From: Cephalotrichum gorgonifer
Taxonomy: Eukaryota > Ascomycota > Sordariomycetes > Microascales > Microascaceae
Assembly (NCBI GenBank): GCA_900312665.1
Contig: ONZQ02000007.1
Coordinates: forward strand, 1,612,528 to 1,676,527
DNA: 64,000 nt
Direction: 5' to 3'
Shown: positions 1 through 9,417 of the stretch, piece after piece
Layout of the letters: each line of letters begins with the position of its first letter
Position numbering within the stretch: position 1 is the stretch's first letter
Made by a program: the position numbers and the translations under genes
The notes under the pieces: generated by a model
Databases searched by the model: none
What the model saw: the letters and a program-made list of their open reading frames with translations, nothing else
What the model was told of the DNA's origin: nothing

Positions 1-31
1 CAAGTTGCTGCTTGGATGCTAAGGCTCGCAG

Positions 32-1009
32 ACGGAAACGGTGGACCTTGTAGTTGCCGTGAAGGAATTTCACCGCAAGGATGACTTCAACCAAGAAAAT
101 ACTATTCTACAGAAGATCAAGGATCTCCAGCATCCCCACATCATCCGGCACCTCATCAGTATCGACAAAGGCGACAGAGCGTACATCATCTTCCCATGGG
201 CCGATGGCGGAAACCTGCAGAGCTTCTGGGAGGGATCGGAACAGGAGACTTCTCGGGAAAGCGCCTTGTGGTCCATGCGACAAATGAAGGGTCTCGCCGA
301 AGCTCTTCACCTGCTCCACGAACGCTTCCAATGCCGCCACGGAGACCTGAAGCCGGACAACATCCTCTGCATCCGGGAGGGCGGGGAGACGGTCTTGAAG
401 ATTGCCGACTTCGGCGTGTCGAAGATCCATCACGCCCAGACCATCAACAGGAAGGTGGCGACCACCAGCGCCTTCCTCACCCCCTCGTACCAGGGCCCCG
501 AGGTTGAATTCGAGAGGGTCGACAGGAAGGATCAGCGTCCTAGGTCCCGGAAGTATGACATCTGGTCCCTGGGCTGCGTCTTCTTGGAATTCGCGATATG
601 GCTCCTGCATGGCCCCAAAACCGTTGAGAGCTTCGCCAGCGCAAGGCAGGGTAGGACATCGCCAAACGGTGGAACATCTACTCCGCTGTATGAAGTTACC
701 GACAAGGCCGGAAAGGTCGCCAAGGTGCACCAGCTGGTATCGTGGACGATAGGAATTCTGCAGGAAAATCCCCGGTGCAAGGGAGAAACCGCACCGGCGG
801 CCCTGCTCGAGCTTATCAAGGACCAGATGCTGCGGACAGAGGTAGACCAGCGCCCACTGGCTTCGGAGGTTTGCAAGAAGCTTGAGGAGATAGTTCGGTG
901 TGCGGAGGAGAACGAGTCATACCTCTTTCACCCCTGCGATGGGGTCAGCATCCCCTCGCTCGATTTCGACAAGTTCCAGTTGCGTCGGAGCAGTACGGAC
1001 ACTGGATAG
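32..1009 (+). CDS. Protein kinase domain protein, 3' part (5' end outside window)
   Basis: Partial serine/threonine-type protein kinase that should phosphorylate proteins using ATP; its substrate and pathway cannot be told. The first readable segment carries the beta-3 lysine (VAVKEF). It is followed by the catalytic loop HGDLKPDNIL, the DFG metal-binding motif (ADFGVSK), a Pro-Glu activation-segment motif (GPEVE) and the DIWSLGC helix-F motif. The glycine-rich loop is missing because the gene starts left of the window. The frame is closed by a stop at 20-22, and an AG acceptor ends at base 31 after a CTAAG branch-like site, so I start the exon at 32. The usual HRD is HGD, which is common in lineage-expanded fungal kinases. 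A long insert after helix F (about residues 200-250) and a short C-tail complete the frame, which stops at 1009. Kinase assignment is firm; the upstream domain architecture is unknown. Confidence 0.85.
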   Translation, partial: TETVDLVVAVKEFHRKDDFNQENTILQKIKDLQHPHIIRHLISIDKGDRAYIIFPWADGGNLQSFWEGSEQETSRESALWSMRQMKGLAEALHLLHERFQCRHGDLKPDNILCIREGGETVLKIADFGVSKIHHAQTINRKVATTSAFLTPSYQGPEVEFERVDRKDQRPRSRKYDIWSLGCVFLEFAIWLLHGPKTVESFASARQGRTSPNGGTSTPLYEVTDKAGKVAKVHQLVSWTIGILQENPRCKGETAPAALLELIKDQMLRTEVDQRPLASEVCKKLEEIVRCAEENESYLFHPCDGVSIPSLDFDKFQLRRSSTDTG

Positions 1010-1822
1010 GTAATTCTTTGCTATATACCCTGGAATGACACGGGATGGACGGATACACCATTGCGAACGAGCTCTAGGGCCGCGACGGCTGCCTGTCGCC
1101 AGAGTGAAGCTGTACTTTTGGTGCTTCAACTACGACCACATCATCGCACTCCATGCAACATACCCCAAGCGTTACGGGTTATTTTTACACAGAGCAACAA
1201 GGGGCAAAATCTGCAAGCAAAAAGGCAAGGGAAGAATTTTACTTCCCGCTTGCGCAGCCTGCGCAAGCTTTGGGCACCGCATAGAACAGGCAATGTCGGA
1301 TCGGTCCAGGGAGAGAAATATGAGGAGGCCAAGGAGGTACGCCTCGAAGTTGGGAGGAGTTTGGGGACAGCACGGCCATGACATGGCATGGCATGCGTGG
1401 CAGCGACACCCAACTTCCATGATTCGATCAGAAATGTCACTAGCCTCTCGGGTTTGTGTTTAATCTCCCTTTATAGTCTCCCCTGTGCCCGAAGCTAACA
1501 AGGATATGCATCAGTACCTTGGAATTCGATGTGGGGATAACAAGGGGAGACCGGGTACGAAGAACATACGTATAGCATTCAAGATGGAAGGTTTACCGCG
1601 GGCTCTCTTCTTCATACCAGTCAGTCTGGGACCTGGCAGTTTTTCTCCTCGACCTGGAGTTTCCACCACGAGATAATCGGCCTCATCCACCCCGATTATT
1701 TCGCCGAAACTCGGATGACGTTCCTACGGTGTTTGGGCATGAAAAAAAAACACTACTTGAAATCATTTCATAGTAATAATCCAATCCATGTCACCAGAAT
1801 GGGAAATAAAATCCTTCCTAGC
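1010..1822. other. Intergenic, kinase to reductase
   Basis: These 813 bases lie between two genes that end toward each other. Only short, low-quality frames are present and no recognisable protein, RNA gene or repeat was seen. It presumably holds the two 3' untranslated regions. Confidence 0.6.
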
Positions 1823-4154
1823 TCAGCCCCATACGTCTTCCAGCAACGTCTTAAACTTCCTCAGCCTCTTCACCCACTCCATGGCCTCCTCCTCACTCTT
1901 ACCCGTGACCTCGGCCCTCATCCTCCCCAGCGCGCACACCACGTCCCTAGCCATACCCGCAGACCCGCAGATGTAGAACCGGCACCCGGTCTCCTCCAGA
2001 AGTCTCATGACCTCTTCCGCGTGTGTGCGGACGAGGTCCTGGACGTATTCCTTCTCCCGCCCGGGCTCCCGGCTGAAGGCCGTCCAGTACCCGAAGACTT
2101 CCGCCCCGAGGGTCCGCCTCCAGGCCTCCCAGTCCTCCTTGTAGATGAAGTCCACGCCCTCATTCCGAAATCCCATGAAGAGCAGCGTCCGTCCGACCTC
2201 CTGACCCACCTCCCTCCGCCGGACGCGTTCCTGGACGAAGGCGCGGAAGGGGGCCACGCCGGTCCCGGCGCCGACCATTATTATCGGCGCGGTGGACTTC
2301 GTGGGCAGCTTGAAGGGGCTCTCCCGCACGCTCGCGAGTAGGTTCCCGCCGGATAGTAGACCCCGCGGCCCGTCGAGTGCGTACGACGGCCCGTCCTCCG
2401 GGGCGCCATCTGGCGCCGCCGCCCCTGTGACGGCCCGCTCTAGTGCGGAGAGATACCCCGTCGCCAGCCCGTAACACCCCCGAGTCGGGGCCCCTTCCCA
2501 CGTTATCGGCGGCTTATCGGCGACGGCGGTGATTGATACCGTCCGCGGGTGGACGGCCGCTGACGAGGAGATGGAGTAGTACCTCGGCCGCATGGGCCCC
2601 ATCCTCTCTAGAAGGAACGAGACCGGGAGGGTGTCCCACGGGTCGTCGCGGCCGACCTCCTCCAGTAGGTCCGCGAGCGTGAGGCGAGCCGCCGAGACCA
2701 CAGTCCTGAAGGTGTCCGGATCCGCCACCACGCTCTTCAGCCCGGCGAGTGCGGCGGGAGACGGCGCGAAGTCCGCCAGCGCGGAAGCGGTTTCCAGGGA
2801 CACGCGCCCCGTTATCTCGAGGTAGTACCTGAATAGGGCGTCCGGGGTAGTCGGCGAAGGGACGGGGATCTCACAGTCGCCATCCCCGCCCGCCGGCGTG
2901 ATGAACATGGGGACGTGCGCCCTCCCGAGCAGGCCCGCCGCAGCCAGGAGGCGCCGGACCTCGTGGTCGGGGTTGGAGGGCCATATGGCCAAGTGATCCC
3001 CCGTCTTATACTTGACGAAGCGGTCGGTGCCTAGGTCTAGCTCCATATGTAGACATAGGCGCCCTTCTGTCTCCCAGAGGCGGCGGGCGGAGGTGACGGG
3101 CATGGCGGTGGGGACTTTCGCGTCCGCGATCCGTCGCCGTGTGCCTCCGCAGTTTAAGAGCGACGCGTTTGGCTCTCCAAGGTAGACGCCCTCCGACGCG
3201 ACGGAGGCATCGTGTTGGACCTCGAAGGCGGGCCGGTAGCGGGGTTCCTGCACCGTCAGGCCCAGCTCCATCTGCAGTGCCCCCTGGACCTCCCTCCTCC
3301 AGGAGACAAAATCATTCTCCGTCTCCCCCCCAGCGTCGTCCCCCGTGCCTGCGGGGCCGAAGCGAACGGCCCCGAGGCGCTGTAGGAGCGAGTCGACGGT
3401 TGTGCCGACACGGTTGTAGAGGCGGTAGTTTGAGTTTCCCAGGCCGAAGAGGACGTAGCGCAGCGACGACAGATCCGGGACCTCCTCTGCGGCGGCGGAG
3501 TCGCCATTCTTCTTTTTCTCATACTCATCCTTATCCTTCTGCGCGGCGGCGGCATGGAGGAAGGTCCAGAGGGCGTTGGTGTTGTCGGACGGGTCGCCGT
3601 CGCCGTACGTGGAGAGCACGAAGCCGACGGGCTGGGTGGGGGCGAGGTCGGAGAGGCGGGCGGGGTCGAAGTCGTTCAGGTCGGCGGCCAGGGCGCGGAG
3701 GGCGAAGGTGTCGCGGAGGTCCTTTGCGAGGCGGCGGGCGAGGAGCTGGGCGCGGCCGCTTTGGGTGCCCCAGAGGATGACGATGTCGAGGTTCTGCGGT
3801 GTGGACAAGGAGACGTGTAAGTGAAAAAGGATGTTATATGGAAGAAGGGGAAAATGGGGCGGATGGGATAAGATATTGAATGGGGCGGGCGGGTTTACTG
3901 CGTACTCGTTCCTTGAAGACGTGGGCTATGTTTCTGGCCTCTGCCTTCTTCTCCCGGGATACGGTGAGGGCGCCGGTGGCCTGTGGGACGTGATACCAGA
4001 ACTCGAGGGGTATATCGGGCGGTTTGGAGAAGAGCCGGCTCCAGAGGTTGTAGGAGATGATGGTTGTAGCGAGCAGGAGGAGAAGGACGTGGTCGGCCTT
4101 GCTCTGTTCGGCGAGCCAGGCGCGGGAGAGATCCTGGATGAGTTCGAGCGGCAT
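1823..4154 (-). CDS. NADPH-cytochrome P450 reductase, diflavin, membrane-anchored
   Basis: Transfers electrons from NADPH through FAD and FMN to microsomal P450s on the ER membrane. Two exons: 4154-3906 and 3793-1823, joined in phase 0 across an 87-nt intron (donor GTACGC, acceptor CCGCAG), giving 739 residues, the usual family size. Exon 1 supplies the N-terminal anchor (hydrophobic about 22-37). The FMN domain follows, with STYGDGDPSDN and FGLGNSNY. Then come the FAD motif RYYSISSS (about 486-493), the NADPH motif GAGTGVAPFR (about 592-601), the catalytic-cysteine segment FYICGSAG (about 689-696) and a C-terminal DVWG with the penultimate-type Trp of the family. The first FMN loop is WGTQSGRA rather than the common YGSQTGTA, so this may be a diverged paralogue beside a housekeeping copy elsewhere. 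It is divergent from the P450 at 5574, suggesting co-expression (inference). Confidence 0.92.
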
Positions 4155-4583
4155 CGTTGATAGTCTGCTCTCTGCTTTTGACGAACTGGTAGCTCATACA
4201 CAGATTCCAAGTTCTCGTTTCCCACGGAAACGTATAAAAATAAACAAAAATAAAAAGTCGGCGAGCTGATCCTTTCTGCGGTTAGAGCTCTCGCGATCAT
4301 CTACTAGGATCTGTAGACGATCTCCCTCTTCTCCCTCTCCGAATGCTCCGCCGGGATTGCGGGTCCCGTTCGCGTATTTCTCTGGCCCCGCAAAGCCGGA
4401 AGCGGAGAAGATTCAACCCCGCCCGCAGGACGAGCGAGCGAGCGACCGGACAGGTCGGCCAACGCGGGGAACAGGCACTCCTATTTCGGAAGTCGGTAGG
4501 CGGAACACGAGACTGGAGACTAGTTTACCAAACTTGCTACGCATTGGCTCCAGAGCTAAGTGAGTCCCCCGTCTCTGACCGGG

Positions 4584-4984
4584 CAGAATTGCCACATTCG
4601 GCTGGGTTTTGGTGCCGTATGCCTATGCGGGCGGACAGCTCTGGGCTCGTGTAAGTGGCCACTCGCCAGGAACTTTAGTGCATGTACTCCGTACCTGCCA
4701 GTACTACCATGGACCAGACCAGAGTTGCCAATTTCGGACTGGAATCAAGGCCCCTCCAATGTCAAGAGGCAAACGTACATTAGTCACAAGTAACGGAACC
4801 GGTCTCTAGGTGTATGTATGTATGTATGCAATGCATGTATGTGTGCATGTATGACGAGCATGGTACAAGTATATATGGCTCGGGGGTCGATGAAGAGCGA
4901 CGAGCTTGAACCGTTTTCTTGTACTCTTCGTACTCGTGTCGAGGCGACTTTCCTCCAAGTAATGGCCAAAATTGCCTAATTCGG
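4584..4984 (+). repeat. Three direct copies of an 18-base motif
   Basis: Copies at 4584-4601, 4720-4737 and 4967-4984 share the pattern CARARTTGCCWMWTTCGG, with 13 of 18 positions identical in all three and all on the same strand. The TTCGG end contains the CGG triplet that zinc-cluster factors often recognise. A regulatory role is only inferred. Confidence 0.6.
4811..4853. repeat. TATG-type microsatellite
   Basis: Short tandem TATG units with interruptions (TGTATGTATGTATG, then GCATGTATG variants) lie in the middle of the divergent promoter. Confidence 0.8.
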
Positions 4985-5381
4985 CCCGCACCTCTGATCG
5001 GTTTTCGACAACGATCTACATGTAACCAAGAGACCTCCGATCCCCCTCCGTGGCCACCACGTCGACTCTATTGGTTGAGAGTTTGGCCCTTGTGATCTCA
5101 TAGGGCCGGCGTTCGTGAGGGGGAAGGAGGGGGCAAGGAGAAGAGGAGAAAGGACAAGAGGAGGGGTAGAGTGGCTCTTAGTCTCAATATTTCGATCACT
5201 TGCCCTATTAGAAGAGGGAGACCTGTTATGTCAACTCGATCGTTTCTTTCGAGGGGTGTTCAGTAATTCATTGCCAAAGCAAAGGCATAAAATGCTCCGA
5301 TGGATGAATATATTTGCAGCCGATTCATGAATCTTCGGGGCAGATATCAAAACCCGGGCCTGATCGCTCTCCTCATGTTCT

Positions 5382-5563
5382 CTTCCACTCGACTGGATGC
5401 TCGGGTGAATCTTCATACTTGAGCGAGTAGGGCCTGGTCCCACTCCAAACTCGTTTCTCCTTCCCTATTCACACTTCCTTCTCCTCAACTGGATGCTCAA
5501 GTTGATATTCATTCTTTAGCAGAGCAGAAGCCCGTCCTATCCCACCCCAAACCCGCCTTCCCT
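5382..5563 (+). repeat. Imperfect ~85-base tandem duplication upstream of P450
   Basis: Copy 1 (5382-5466) and copy 2 (5475-5563) align along their lengths. Shared landmarks are ACTGGATGCTC near the start, CCCACYCCAAAC in the middle and CCTTCCCT at the end. Copy 2 ends 10 bases before the P450 ATG, so the duplication occupies the likely 5' leader and core promoter. Confidence 0.65.
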
Positions 5564-5573
5564 TAGCTACATA

Positions 5574-7208
5574 ATGCTACCACCACTTACAACCCTCCTA
5601 GCCCTCTTACCGGCCCTCGGGCTTGGCCTGCTGACTCTCAAGCACATCTACGACTACGCCCGCGACGCAAAAGGCCTCCGCCGCTTCCCCGGCATGACGC
5701 CCCTCGCCCCCTTCACCAACATCCCCTACATGTACCACTCCTCCCGCGGCGAGCGCTACAAGGTCGTGCACGAGGCCCACAAGCGCCTCGGCCCCGTCGT
5801 GCGCGTCGGGCCCAACTCCCTCTCCTTCAGCGACGTCCGCGCCGTCAGGGACATCTACGGCCACGGCTCGCCCGTCCGCAAGGACGACTTCTACGACCTC
5901 CTCGCCGGAACCCACCGCCACCTTGCCGACGTGGCCGACCGCGACGACCACTCCCGCAAGCGCCGTGTCCTGGCGGCGGCCTACTCGCAGGCTGGCCTCG
6001 AGAGATGGGAGCACATCGTCGCCGACAGGGTAGGGGCGCTCGTGGCGCAGTATGACCGGCTGTGCGACGAGCCCGATTACGTCCCCACCCCGCACACGGG
6101 GCCCGAGCTCGAGAGGGAGAGGGAGAAGGGGAAGGGAGAAAAAGGAAAGGGGCTGGACGGGTTCATCAACCACCGGGGTTGGATGGGCATCTTCGCGCAG
6201 GACGCCATAACCCAGATCGGGCTCAGCGCCGACCTGCACATGCTCGAGACCGGCAACGACCTGGTGACCGTCACGGACCTGCGGGGCCGGGAGTCGACCT
6301 TCAGCTACCGCGCGTCACTGTGGTACTCGCACCGCCTGCAGTCGTGCCTCGTGTGGTCCCCCGGCTGGTTCAAGCGGCTCGTTCGCCTGACGTCCTGGCA
6401 CTCGTACTGGGCGCACGACAGGAACTTCACAAAGATGTGCGTGCACCTCGTCCGGCGGCGTGTAGAGCGGTACCTGGCGGGCGAGGAGCTCACGGACTTC
6501 TACACTCATCTGCTCGAGGACAGGAAGGGGAACGCGAATATGTACCCCATGGGCGAGTTGGTGGCCGAGGGGAGCGTCATGCTCAACGCGGGCTCGGACA
6601 CCACGGCCACGGCGCTGACGAATGTGCTGTACTGGCTCCTGAAGAACCCGGCTGCACTCGCGCGCCTGCGCGCCGAGCTGGACCCCGTCCTGGCTGCGGG
6701 CGAGGGCGAGGACGAGGACGAGCCCGTTGCGGCTTACGACAGGATCAAGCACCTCCCCTACCTGCGCGCGTGCCTAGACGAGAGCCTCCGGCTGACACCG
6801 CCCAACACGATGAACATCCCGCGGCGGACGCCACCTGGCGGCATGTGGATCGCGGGACACTGGATCCCGGGCATGACGACGGTGCACTCGCCGACGTACA
6901 ACGTGCACCGCGACCCCGAGGCGTTCCCGGACCCGGAGGCGTACAGGCCCGAGAGGTGGCTAGGCGAGGGCGCGAGGGAGCTGCAGGCGCACTTCCTGGC
7001 GTTCAGCGCGGGGGCGAGGGGTTGCATAGGGAGGAACATCACGTACCTGGAGCAGTCGGTGGTGCTGGCGAGCCTGGTGAGGAGGTTCGAGTTCGAGTTG
7101 CTGCGGGAGGACTGGGTGCTGAGGCAGGAGGAGGCGTTTACGTGCTCGCCGGGGGATATGCCTGTTAGGATTCGGAGGAGGAAGGTTCCCCGGCGGGGAG
7201 CAGAGTAG
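5574..7208 (+). CDS. Cytochrome P450 monooxygenase, microsomal
   Basis: Heme-thiolate monooxygenase of 544 residues with no apparent intron. An N-terminal hydrophobic anchor (about 1-22) is followed by a Pro-containing hinge (RRFPG). The I-helix oxygen-activation motif AGSDTT is at 339-344, the K-helix ExxR is E403-R406 (ESLR), PERW follows (YRPERWLG), and the heme loop FSAGARGCIG has its ligand at Cys484. The N-terminal region (PYMYHSSRGERY, GPVVRVGPNSLSF) resembles the large fungal group often annotated as benzoate 4-monooxygenase-like, but the substrate cannot be read from sequence. The ATG at 5574 is the first in frame before the anchor. A charged, low-complexity insert (about residues 178-200, Glu/Lys/Gly-rich) is unusual for the family. 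Its redox partner is very likely the divergent reductase next door. Confidence 0.93.
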   Translation: MLPPLTTLLALLPALGLGLLTLKHIYDYARDAKGLRRFPGMTPLAPFTNIPYMYHSSRGERYKVVHEAHKRLGPVVRVGPNSLSFSDVRAVRDIYGHGSPVRKDDFYDLLAGTHRHLADVADRDDHSRKRRVLAAAYSQAGLERWEHIVADRVGALVAQYDRLCDEPDYVPTPHTGPELEREREKGKGEKGKGLDGFINHRGWMGIFAQDAITQIGLSADLHMLETGNDLVTVTDLRGRESTFSYRASLWYSHRLQSCLVWSPGWFKRLVRLTSWHSYWAHDRNFTKMCVHLVRRRVERYLAGEELTDFYTHLLEDRKGNANMYPMGELVAEGSVMLNAGSDTTATALTNVLYWLLKNPAALARLRAELDPVLAAGEGEDEDEPVAAYDRIKHLPYLRACLDESLRLTPPNTMNIPRRTPPGGMWIAGHWIPGMTTVHSPTYNVHRDPEAFPDPEAYRPERWLGEGARELQAHFLAFSAGARGCIGRNITYLEQSVVLASLVRRFEFELLREDWVLRQEEAFTCSPGDMPVRIRRRKVPRRGAE

Positions 7209-9417
7209 ATGCGATGGTTGGTTGGCAACTCTGCTAGAGGCCGGGCGGGCTCGTTGTTTGTTGAGTGGCCTATTTAAAAGAATGTATACGAAAGTCTTAC
7301 GGGAAATAAATTATGAAGTTCTCATGAGAAAAGTTTTGTAGAAATGCACCGATTAGTCCGTGCTTAAGGCCATTAACTCTTTTCTGTACATGGGATGCAT
7401 GGTAGGGCGTGCAACTGTAAACGGCCCATCGGCCGCCCATCTGGTCGTAGGAAGGGAGATCTCGGCTCAAGGATTACTAGTTGGGATGACTGGTGGGCTT
7501 GTTGAAAATAGCAAGACGAAGGTGGGCAGGACAAAAGGCCGTGCGAGTCCTCTCCGTTCCGACAGTCACTCCCTCCATCTTCGCATTTTACATTTTAATT
7601 CACGCCAAGTGCCGGGCCGCCGGGAATACACCGCCTATCGCGGAGCCGAGGAGGACCCACCCCGCCGGGATTACGGGGCTTCGGCACGGGGCCGGGCTGC
7701 CCAGACACGGGCCAGAGAGATTTTTCTTTTCTATTCCTCTTTTTTTGTGGTTCGAACAATTAAGAGCATAAAAGTCCGACCCGCAACCCCAGGGAGAACA
7801 AAAAGTTATTTCTGGACATGCTTGTGTTTGGCCCATCTGCCAGTTTGGCTCAAGATGAGCGAAACGACACAATGGAGAACGCTCTATCCCCACCACGTGC
7901 GGATTTCCTTCTTTTCTCTCCGAGACACCTCCGCTGTTTGTGTTTGTTTTGCAGCCCGAAAGAGCCCCCCTCTTTTGTTTTTGTTTTTTTATCTCCGCTA
8001 GTAGCCCCTTTGTCGAAGCGAGCTAGCTCCGGACCTCTTGACGGTTTTCGAACTTCCACAGGCGGCCCGAGCCCCGGACCCCTGCCCCTTATGTAATCGA
8101 AAAATACAGGTCTCCGACAATTTCTGGACAAATATAACGACAGATCCACAATATAATTTCATGCAATAGAATAACCGTTATATCTGTCAACAATCTGTAA
8201 CATAGGCCAAGGCGCTCGGCGTGTCTGATCGACGTCGTATGCCCCCGACCCCCGCCGTCGCAGGATCGCATCTTCCGCGTTTGAGCCCGCTCGATCGGGC
8301 CTGTCCGCGTCGGGGAGCTGGGCCTTGCCCCAGCTACTTGTATTTCCCGACTTTACCACCCGCTTGCCAAGTACAAGTGTTACTATAAGCAGTATGCCGG
8401 GGACACGGGGGCTGGGGACATGTCGGAGCTAGCATTATTATCTCCTACGTAGTAACACCCCCGTCGCGGCTACGACCTATGACCTACGACCTACGACCAC
8501 GACTGAGACAGCTAGTAACGCTTCACTTCGGAAACTTCTCGGATCTGTAGTCTGTGACTGAGCATTGACGGTTTTGGACATATGAGGCTCTGCTTCCCTG
8601 CCAAGCTTTGTTTCCGTCCAGGGGATGAGGGGACGCTTGATGCTACTCGTAGAGACGTGCCCCCTCCGCCTCATACGTTTTCGGCATTCCGCTCCGTCCC
8701 CGACGATCCGCTGATGGAGCGGCCATACTGGGACATCCTGGCGATCTGGCTGCCCGTCGTCATACTCCCTCCCCCTGGTTGGCGAGACCGCAGACCGCCG
8801 AACCGTCGACCGCTTACCGCTGGGCCTCTCTCCGTGTTCCCCGAAGATGGCCGCCGCTCTAATTTTGGAATCCCACAGATGCAAGGGTCCTCTCCCTACC
8901 TGCTGCATAGATCTACCCATCGTTCTCTCGTAATCTCTCCGCTCTGGTACACTCCGTTTCTCTTACCTCTCACCTCTCACCTCTCACCTCACTTCCTCCC
9001 CACTCTTCCTCTCTCCTCTAGTCGTGTCGTATCGGCGAGGATTCTTGCTTCCAATCTACTCATCCTTTGCATCGGCGCTTCTTTCTTTTCTAATATAATC
9101 TTATTTTTTCATTCCTGGCTTTCTTTTTTGTTCTAGCATCAGTGGCCGGTTCCCACTCGACGACTCCTCTACTCCGATCTCAAATTCCGACTAATAGATT
9201 CCTCTTCTTCTTCTTCACCTGTTCCTCCTTTAGCTTCACATTTCTACCTTTTTACGAGACACAGGCCTTCTTTCTGGGAACGAAGACAAGCTTCTCGCTT
9301 CACTTCGTCATCCAAATCCTTTTTATCTTCTTTTCTCCGAAAAAAAACAACAACACACATGTTACGGCAGGCGAGGTAGCCAGAACCTCCCCCCACCTTT
9401 TTTTCAACACTCCTCCG
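7209..9417. other. Gene-free interval, P450 to protease
   Basis: I could not support any gene here. The right half (about 8,900-9,410) is pyrimidine-rich, as expected for a fungal promoter and leader of the protease gene, and includes a run of ACCTCTC units near 8,966-8,993. A short tandem of TACGACCTA-like units lies near 8,469-8,500. One copy of the dispersed TACGAGTA element is at 8644-8651 (reverse orientation). Confidence 0.55.

Larger units (their letters stand above)
4155..5573. promoter_or_regulatory. Shared divergent promoter of reductase and P450
   Basis: These 1.42 kb separate the start codons of two divergently transcribed, functionally linked genes. No convincing coding frame is present. 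It contains three similar 18-base motifs in one orientation, a TATG microsatellite and an imperfect ~85-base duplication just upstream of the P450 start. The promoter role is inferred from gene orientation. Confidence 0.65.

Noticed and set aside
3809..3905. Reading the reductase as starting at an internal near-cognate codon at 3808
   Set aside because: This would lack the membrane anchor; splicing exon 1 (4154-3906) restores it in phase with good splice sites.
6062..7168. Alternate-frame plus-strand frame inside the P450 gene
   Set aside because: Low-complexity Arg/Ala/Gly composition; the P450 frame carries all motifs.
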